63,862 nucleotides of DNA, taken from Candidatus Caldarchaeum subterraneum. GTDB lineage: Archaea; Thermoproteota; Nitrososphaeria_A; Caldarchaeales; Caldarchaeaceae. Numbering within the stretch: position 1 is the first letter of the stretch; each line of letters begins with the position of its first letter. The notes below the pieces were generated by a model that had not been told where the DNA came from, did not search any database, and saw nothing but the letters and a program-made list of their open reading frames with translations. This document shows positions 58,701 to 63,862 of this stretch, piece by piece. A program made the position numbers and the translations under genes. The stretch covers positions 206,192 through 270,053 of the forward strand of contig CALHAG010000002.1 of assembly GCA_937934305.1 (NCBI GenBank), read 5' to 3'.

Positions 58701-61700
58701 GCCTGGGAAGACAGTTCCGCCGTCGGTGACGTTGAACCACCATATTCTTGCATAGAGGTCTTTGACGGGTCTGTCTTTGTTGGCGCTTATGGCGAGGACG
58801 AAGGTTACGTCGGCGATGGCGACTTTGTCAACCGAGTAGCCTCTCTTGGTGAGGTTGAAGGCGTCTTTGTAGACGATGCTGCTGTTGAGGTACCAGTAGA
58901 CGGTCAACGTGTAGTTAACAACCGGGGAGCCTAGGATGTTCTCCATCGCCTCCTGAGTTGGATAGAGGAGTGTGAGGTTGCCATTGGCTCCTGTCTTGTA
59001 GAGAACCGATGAGCTTCTCTCCACGGTTCCGCTATCATCGTAGTATACATCGAGTTGGGCCACTGCGTATGGTATGGGTCTTGCGAGGTCTTCGTCTTTG
59101 AGGTTGAGGGTTATGAAGCCCACGGGTATCGGCACGGTGAGGACTTGTTTCTCGAAGACGAGGCTGTAGGGTCTTGTCGGAACCTCTGGCACGAGGCCGT
59201 CAGCTACCGCCTGCTCCCATCTCCATCTCTGCTGGTTCCAGAGGCCTTCGCTGCCGACGACTGTGAAGTTGTGTGTCGGGTTCTTGCCGTTGGCCTCCTC
59301 GTCTGTCGTGACGTTGAAGAACTCGGTTATGAGGAAGCTGTCGCCTGGTCTAACATCTCCTCCTGGACTGGTTATAGGTCCTTCCTGCGTTGTCAGCCAT
59401 CCGTCTCCTGTTAGGCCTACTCTGTTGTAGAATCTTGCCCATGGCTGTTCGCCTCTGGTGAACTCGAGTGGGTAGACGTAGTCGTAGAACTGGAGGTCTT
59501 GTTTTCTGTAGGTGCCGTTCCACCAGATGTTGCTGCTGTGCTGGCTTTCGGCTTTGAGCCATGTGGTTAGGAGTGTGTCTTCGGTCCATTTGCTTACGAA
59601 GAGTGATGAGAATACTCCTTCCTCGGGTATGTACATCTCCATCTGGACGCCGTTGTCGTTGACTATGTGGTAGGTGGCGTTGCCTATGCGGCGGGCTTCG
59701 TTGAGGTAGTCGAAGTCGCCGTCGACGATGCGCTGGTAGAAGGTGTGGGCCCATGTCAGTAGGTCAATCTCAACGGGCCCGCATGTGTTGTATAGTGTGG
59801 CGTTGCCGATTGGGTTGAGGCTTGGGTCTGTGACGAACTGGCCGTTCCATGTCATGTAGACTCTGAGGACAACCCTGTCGTTGATGGTTGCAGGTGTGTT
59901 TCTAACTTTTGGTGCGCTGCTGTGGCTTGTCCAGTCTATCTTGATTTCGTAGTCGACGGGTACTGTTCTGCCTGGCCATTTGCTGTTGCCCGGTGTCTGC
60001 TCAGTCTCAGGGTCTCCTGTTGTCACGGTTGTTACTGTTATGTTGTAGAATGTGCTGGGCATCTTGTAGAAGACGTAGCGGACGTCTGCGTATGTCTTGA
60101 GTCCGCGTGAAGTAGATTTTCCGCCGTAGAAGTGGTCGATTCTGTAGCTGAGGAACTGGCTGACTGACTTCGTTGTATTGAATTTGACTGGGTTGGTGTC
60201 GCCTGTTGGGTCCATTGTTTCGAGGAAGTATAGGCGGCTGCCTGTGAGCGGGTGTACACCCACCCATGTTAGGGTGATGTTGAGACGTGGTATTTTGTTG
60301 TCCTGGTTGAAGTCCCATGTGGTGAATATGAAGTCGTTGATGAGGGCTGTGAGTTTGATTGGTGAGTCGATGTTGCTGTCGACTGTGAAGGTGAGGCTGC
60401 CGTCGGGGTTGAGGGATAGGCTGCGGTCGCCTATCCGTGCTTCTGTGAACTTGACCCATACACCTTTCCACCAGACGCCGTCGATTGTGTATTCTCCTCC
60501 GGCGAGGTATCCGAAGTCGAGGGCTCCTGTGCTGTCGAGCTGTGTTACATAGGGTGTCGCTGGAGACGGTGGAATGACTTTGACGAAGGCTTCTCTGGAG
60601 AGTGGGCTGTCTACGCAGTCGACGAATGTTAGCTTGACTTTGTAGATGCGGAGGACGAGGTCCTCCATTATGGTGTGTGTGAGCTTGTCGACGGTGGCTT
60701 CTCCGACGGGTGTGCCGTCGAAGGTGACGGTGACCATGTATGCGAGGTCTTCGGGCAGCTGGTAGAATACTGCCCATCCTTCGCCGTGCTGGTCATAGCT
60801 CCACTGTAGGCCTCCTGTGCTTGGGAAGAAGTCGGGTATGGTGTCTGCTCCTCTCTTGGTTATGGGTGGGCCGTTGCCGCGCTGGAGGGTTATGGCTGTG
60901 TTGGCGGCTGGAGCGGGGTTGCCCAAGTTGTCAACAAGCCTGTAAGCAAGGTCGTGGACGTTAGCGGTGATGAAGACGTGGCCGCTTCTGGCCACTGCTA
61001 TGTCAGGGGCTTTGTGAGGTGCTAGAGGTGTTAGCTCTAGCGCGTTTCTGCTGGCGACCAAGAAGCTCAGGAACACCCCGGTAAACCCTGCGGGGAAGCC
61101 GTCACGTATCAATGCGCCGCCGGTGTAGTCATTGAATATGAAAAAGTCTATGTTATATCCGCTGAGCAGGAATCTGAAGGTGCCGGTGCCGGGTGGACCT
61201 GGCCAGAACTCAATCTCCGCTACACCTGTTTGTCCATCAGCTCTCACACCATCTCCTGCCACGATGTCACCGCTGGAGTCGGTCACGCCGTCAGGGCCTG
61301 TGTCGATGCTTGTTCCTAAGAATGGCTGGTTGTTTACTCTGGCGAAGTATGCGTTGGTTTTGGCGTCATGGAACTTAATCGATGCATACACCCCTGTAAT
61401 TTCTTGGGACGGGCCTGGTAGGGACCCTATTCGTGTCGCGTTGTCCACTATGTAGACAGTGACATCAAATGGGTCATAGTTCGAAACTCTTATGTCATAT
61501 CTTGCTGGTGATGAACTGTCTGCTGGAGGAACATAGTTTGCTAATGAGATGTTGAATGGGCTGGCGCTGCTTAGCATAAGTGTTACTGGGCCTTGGACGT
61601 TTTTGCCTGTGCCAAGGAGGTTGTTGAACACTCTATTGTCGTGTATTCTGATTAGTACCGTGTTGTTTCCATAGGTGACGCTTGGTGCTATCCAGCCTGT

Positions 61701-63665
61701 AATGGTTGTGGAGTTGGTTAACGCTATTGCATAGGGGTTGCGTACTCTTACGCTGTCAACGAGGACAGCTGTTCCGCCGTAGCCGTTTCTGCTTCCGCCT
61801 TTCCACTTGACCTGTATCTCGAAGCCTCCCCATCTCGGGTCGTCGCTGAGGGTTCGTGTCTTCATGTAGGTGATTTCGGGGATGAGGGCGCTCCAGTTTC
61901 TGCCCGCGTTTATCCATGGTCCCTGCCAGCTTCCGCCCCATGCCTGTTCAAAGTATCCGCCTGGTCTCCATGCGGGTGAGGCGTCATCTGCTGGGTTGAA
62001 GAAGTAGCTGGCGTTGAGGCTTCCTCTAAGGCTCCAGTTGGTTCCGTTGGGGAAGCGTCCAAACTTGCTGTACTGGTTTAGGTAGCCTGGCCATTTGTGG
62101 GGGTCGTCGGTGCAGCCGTCGCTGCCTGTTGTGTGTATGCTGTGGGCGAGGTAGTAGGGTGCGTTGGCTGATGTCTTGAAGTTGAGGGTGACCTCCGCAC
62201 CCACCATTTTATCGCCTATCCATGGGTGCTGGATGGCAAGGTCAGCGTCCTGGACACAGAATCTCGCGTAGAAGACCGTGTTGTTGTTAAAGTTAGCAAC
62301 ATTCGTCTGGTTAAGAGTGACCCACGGCAAACCGTCAAGACCACTACTGACGGTAACGGTGTGGTTCAACGCTATGCTGAGGGGGCCTGCTGGAACACCG
62401 GTTATGCCTCCCTGAGTCCTCGTCGGGTTAGTAGATGGAACGGCCGGGAAAGCTCCGAATCCCGGAGCTGTCTTAACTGTTCCTCCGAAGTTACTGATGT
62501 AGGTGTTGGAGCCGTTGTATTCCCTTCCTATGTAGAAGGTCTGGTTGGTGAGAACTGTCTCCCACCAGACACGCTTAGTGGCGTTGAGGTGAGGAGCCCC
62601 CACCGGGATGTTACTAGTCGGGGCTCCTATTCCTCCGTGGAATGCTGTTCTGTTCTGGAGATTGAGGATTTGCAGCGGTATGGGGACGAGCCTGTTCTGG
62701 GCGAACTTGCCTGTTCCCACGCCCGCAGACCTTGGATAGATTTCGCGGGTGTATCTGCTCTGTCCATCATTTCCGGTTATCGCCGCCTGTATAAGCGACT
62801 GGGTCGAGCTGGCGTCTGTGTGGTCTGTGTCGTAGATGAAGATGGTGGCGTAGGTTAGGTTATCTTTGACACCATACCATGTGTGCTCGTGGAAGACCTT
62901 GAACATGTAAGCAGCACGCGCAACCCACGCTCTTCCAGGAGTGCTAAAGTTACCCGCAAACCACTTCGGGTCATAACCTGTTCCGGTCGCATTGTCTAGG
63001 AAATCTACAGGACCAGACTTGTAGCCTGCACGAGGCAGATTGAAGTCAAAGTTCACGCCAGGGCCCGTGGGATGTATGTCCCATAATCCATCGTCGTTGA
63101 GCGTAACATTCGCTCCGTACGGGATGGTTGTAAATGGAGCTCCGATGAGCGCGTGTTTAAACCTCTCTGTCGCGTTCACTGTCAACCAATAAACAATGAT
63201 TCCGCTGAAGGGGGTTCCTCCGCTTATACATTCACCCTGATAGCTCCTCGCCTTAACGATAACCGTCAAGTTATCCCAGCCACTCGGCCACTGAATTTGA
63301 ATGAATCCTGTGCCGTTAGGCCTATCGGTTACAGGCGCAACTGGACCTTCCCAAGTCAAGTTGCCCAGAAGATTGCGAGGCCAATTCGGGTTAGTGAAAT
63401 CGTGGTCTGTTCTCGGATTCTTGAACCGATACACCTCGACACAGACATTGGTCACGTTATATCTCTCAGCAAAATCTGTGCCAGTCGGCAAAACAGGAGA
63501 GATTCCTCCTGTGCTAGGGTTACCTTTCCACGCGCTCGTCACTATTTTGAGCCATGCGGTGTGGTTGGTCTGCGCAAACGCCGGCGAAACAATCGCTGCC
63601 CCAAGGAAAGCCGTCGGAAGCGCTAGCAGCAAAGCTAGCAAAACTGCTTGACTTTTTCCAATCAT
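55773..63665 (-). CDS. Giant cell-surface protein (S-layer candidate), about 2630 aa
   Basis: N-terminal signal peptide (about 1-32, ending AFAQT), a very large extracellular region and a C-terminal membrane helix (about 2590-2615) with a basic tail (RWRGRRLGIYP). N-x-S/T glycosylation sites are frequent. The last 700 residues hold repeated carboxypeptidase-regulatory/Ig-like units with the pattern DVSFNVVDRQGRPLSGA, DVTLTVVDFDGRPVAGA and DITVLVKGAAGQPIQGA. Composition is Trp/Gly/Pro/Asn-rich and Lys-poor. The ATG at 63665 follows a TATA box by about 28 nt, GTG 63668 is possible. Size, topology and a strong promoter fit an S-layer subunit; an adhesin is the alternative. Confidence 0.85.
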   Translation of the reverse strand: MIGKSQAVLLALLLALPTAFLGAAIVSPAFAQTNHTAWLKIVTSAWKGNPSTGGISPVLPTGTDFAERYNVTNVCVEVYRFKNPRTDHDFTNPNWPRNLLGNLTWEGPVAPVTDRPNGTGFIQIQWPSGWDNLTVIVKARSYQGECISGGTPFSGIIVYWLTVNATERFKHALIGAPFTTIPYGANVTLNDDGLWDIHPTGPGVNFDFNLPRAGYKSGPVDFLDNATGTGYDPKWFAGNFSTPGRAWVARAAYMFKVFHEHTWYGVKDNLTYATIFIYDTDHTDASSTQSLIQAAITGNDGQSRYTREIYPRSAGVGTGKFAQNRLVPIPLQILNLQNRTAFHGGIGAPTSNIPVGAPHLNATKRVWWETVLTNQTFYIGREYNGSNTYISNFGGTVKTAPGFGAFPAVPSTNPTRTQGGITGVPAGPLSIALNHTVTVSSGLDGLPWVTLNQTNVANFNNNTVFYARFCVQDADLAIQHPWIGDKMVGAEVTLNFKTSANAPYYLAHSIHTTGSDGCTDDPHKWPGYLNQYSKFGRFPNGTNWSLRGSLNASYFFNPADDASPAWRPGGYFEQAWGGSWQGPWINAGRNWSALIPEITYMKTRTLSDDPRWGGFEIQVKWKGGSRNGYGGTAVLVDSVRVRNPYAIALTNSTTITGWIAPSVTYGNNTVLIRIHDNRVFNNLLGTGKNVQGPVTLMLSSASPFNISLANYVPPADSSSPARYDIRVSNYDPFDVTVYIVDNATRIGSLPGPSQEITGVYASIKFHDAKTNAYFARVNNQPFLGTSIDTGPDGVTDSSGDIVAGDGVRADGQTGVAEIEFWPGPPGTGTFRFLLSGYNIDFFIFNDYTGGALIRDGFPAGFTGVFLSFLVASRNALELTPLAPHKAPDIAVARSGHVFITANVHDLAYRLVDNLGNPAPAANTAITLQRGNGPPITKRGADTIPDFFPSTGGLQWSYDQHGEGWAVFYQLPEDLAYMVTVTFDGTPVGEATVDKLTHTIMEDLVLRIYKVKLTFVDCVDSPLSREAFVKVIPPSPATPYVTQLDSTGALDFGYLAGGEYTIDGVWWKGVWVKFTEARIGDRSLSLNPDGSLTFTVDSNIDSPIKLTALINDFIFTTWDFNQDNKIPRLNITLTWVGVHPLTGSRLYFLETMDPTGDTNPVKFNTTKSVSQFLSYRIDHFYGGKSTSRGLKTYADVRYVFYKMPSTFYNITVTTVTTGDPETEQTPGNSKWPGRTVPVDYEIKIDWTSHSSAPKVRNTPATINDRVVLRVYMTWNGQFVTDPSLNPIGNATLYNTCGPVEIDLLTWAHTFYQRIVDGDFDYLNEARRIGNATYHIVNDNGVQMEMYIPEEGVFSSLFVSKWTEDTLLTTWLKAESQHSSNIWWNGTYRKQDLQFYDYVYPLEFTRGEQPWARFYNRVGLTGDGWLTTQEGPITSPGGDVRPGDSFLITEFFNVTTDEEANGKNPTHNFTVVGSEGLWNQQRWRWEQAVADGLVPEVPTRPYSLVFEKQVLTVPIPVGFITLNLKDEDLARPIPYAVAQLDVYYDDSGTVERSSSVLYKTGANGNLTLLYPTQEAMENILGSPVVNYTLTVYWYLNSSIVYKDAFNLTKRGYSVDKVAIADVTFVLAISANKDRPVKDLYARIWWFNVTDGGTVFPGRITVDHARKTWTYTAVPETRGAAKWTTGQLTLPWLPTSERFTRTDWDLVFDSDEGRWVYDEITKTWDIPYPSYSDGAPIDGWPYNPVPTGYYRALSFTENARIQYRISVWSDQLPIDPSLPQYGSGAWSRPAPQPAAGDHYELVWTRLSTGDTSVPVFRFAWMLFGHPPFDITYYRGPDAVGIFQPIPGYALTRTWTATPAPGSKVVAIKLNATDVDIPVFWQVGDLELGTYDCGPLVGYIVKGRIVPPLGATFGPRTIDAVTTPGTITIGDKTVNVCLAGKPVGLVTVTSGDTPSTVIWGNSSLVIDEVSPPPSIWYNDGTGQAGADNPNRGTTSNYWRNWVSQAIDPITGQPVNLHVGDQQQIPGVDLGIQYMGYGRPYEGVARETTVIAWSNDPDNRAHRPFIKMFEFQNVSARITDFNGRPLPGAFYQIIDAQTGKSAAWSYAGPDGRIVPMPIRKPGGVFIQRVLYLGQGANGEPTWPVNSFARWPIAYDSRDDETTQETQKPDIPLGFAYTAEAGPWPNGPGWLGAEVCSLVGDHWYEYYGGQWIYISGVGYVFDQRPLSISITESFASCPPAGWGRSFDVITRIFDLRVRFVYGDAQRPADPAYVFSAPSLALSDAFIIRGQGAIFEAKRLARSSYDIVALWPDANGEEVGRRTFDISTTNVGTVEGTVVLALRDVSFNVVDRQGRPLSGARVSVSPDLVRDEDIQLRPDSIFTILRIPDGRTYDFTVEWTSPFGTTARAAVRETPAGLQSRGSITLPVDDVTLTVVDFDGRPVAGAAIRFAGQQVGTTDSQGIIIIGQVPLDNEYQIEVTKDGTTIGGDRVRFTASRTSATIQAGVYDITVLVKGAAGQPIQGAIVELQRGGTTVATAATDASGSAVFSKVVGADYSVKASYEQFSSSANVARGTRSATLVLDLYTVVLGVPMTLATFLALIIGLILLVIVIVVIVSEYIRWRGRRLGIYPAAPPKK

Positions 63666-63688
63666 CACCCAACCCACCCCAACAACCG

Positions 63689-63697
63689 CTATATAAC
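63689..63697 (-). promoter_or_regulatory. TATA box of the giant surface-protein gene
   Basis: TATATAGCG on the minus strand lies about 25-28 nt before the GTG/ATG starts at 63668/63665. The remaining sequence to the window end (63698-63862) is A-rich on the plus strand and shows no supported gene. Confidence 0.55.
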
Positions 63698-63862
63698 CCG
63701 TAACAGTCTAGAACCCCTCCAAAACTCTGGACAACAACATCCAAAAAATACAAACAACCACACCCAGGTAATACCCCATCCTTAAAAACAAAACCAAAAA
63801 ACAGAAAAAAAGCCACACCAAACCATAAAAAAGCCAAAAACAACACATTCTACAAAACTAGA

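Noticed and set aside
55773-63665. Long open frames on the plus strand opposite the giant surface gene
   Set aside because: They are shadows of a high-GC, compositionally biased gene and have no recognisable domains.
1-63862. CRISPR array or cas genes
   Set aside because: No regularly spaced direct repeats and no Cas proteins were seen; the only tandem repeat is the coding heptad repeat at 51773-51979.

Overview
The window is archaeal, most likely from a thermophile of the Aigarchaeota/Caldarchaeum-Thaumarchaeota side of the tree. The evidence is an archaeal primase large subunit, an XPD-type iron-sulfur helicase, archaeal PheS/PheT, archease, archaetidylserine decarboxylase, an archaeal MCT-1-like PUA protein, three intron-bearing tRNA genes (two with introns outside the anticodon loop), and TATA boxes 24-28 nt upstream of leaderless start codons. 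The lineage is inferred from gene content and style; no 16S gene is present.

Layout. 1-5.7 kb: a same-strand replication/modification cluster: end of a zinc-finger protein, XPD-family helicase, primase large subunit PriL, a GC-palindrome-rich stretch, a small helical protein, a DNA methyltransferase and a possible IS110-like protein. The helicase and the methyltransferase look broken (frameshift; in-frame TAG). In both, the break folds into a textbook bulge-helix-bulge (BHB), the substrate of the archaeal tRNA-splicing endonuclease. Cutting at the standard positions restores the frame and the catalytic motif I (Walker A GKT; SAM-binding GxG). I consider these two predicted protein-gene introns the main discovery.

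5.8-9.1 kb: a decayed zone with a truncated gatD, an F420-type oxidoreductase, remains of vapBC modules, a YjbQ protein and a DUF4256 protein. 9.1-13.9 kb: tRNA-Arg with a T-stem intron, then envelope/lipid genes (methyltransferase, PMT-like glycosyltransferase, CapK-like ligase, Psd). 13.8-26.1 kb: housekeeping and metabolism (Glu-dehydrogenase-like protein, M24 peptidase, DUF92, HisS, HtrA, FAH protein, aldehyde dehydrogenase, PheT, PheS, membrane protein), ending at tRNA-Leu with a D-loop intron.

26.4-45.2 kb: three complete branched-chain-amino-acid-type (HAAT) ABC transporters, each with K, H, M, G and F components. They are interleaved with a lone molybdenum hydroxylase large subunit, two paralogous LLM oxidoreductases and a small DUF6659-like protein. 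This looks like an uptake and oxidation locus for organic substrates that are not necessarily amino acids. 45.6-53.8 kb: class V aminotransferase, PUA protein, Mrp ATPase with a tiny zinc ribbon, CBS protein, ECF S-component, zinc alcohol dehydrogenase, an acylphosphatase fused to a heptad-repeat rod, tRNA-Ser with a 12-nt intron, a SPOUT methyltransferase and archease. 53.8-63.7 kb: a HEPN/MNT pair and two surface proteins, one of about 2630 residues that is a good S-layer or giant cell-surface candidate.

Three tRNA introns, two predicted mRNA introns and archease (partner of the RtcB ligase) point to an active BHB splicing system. The endonuclease and ligase genes are not in this window.
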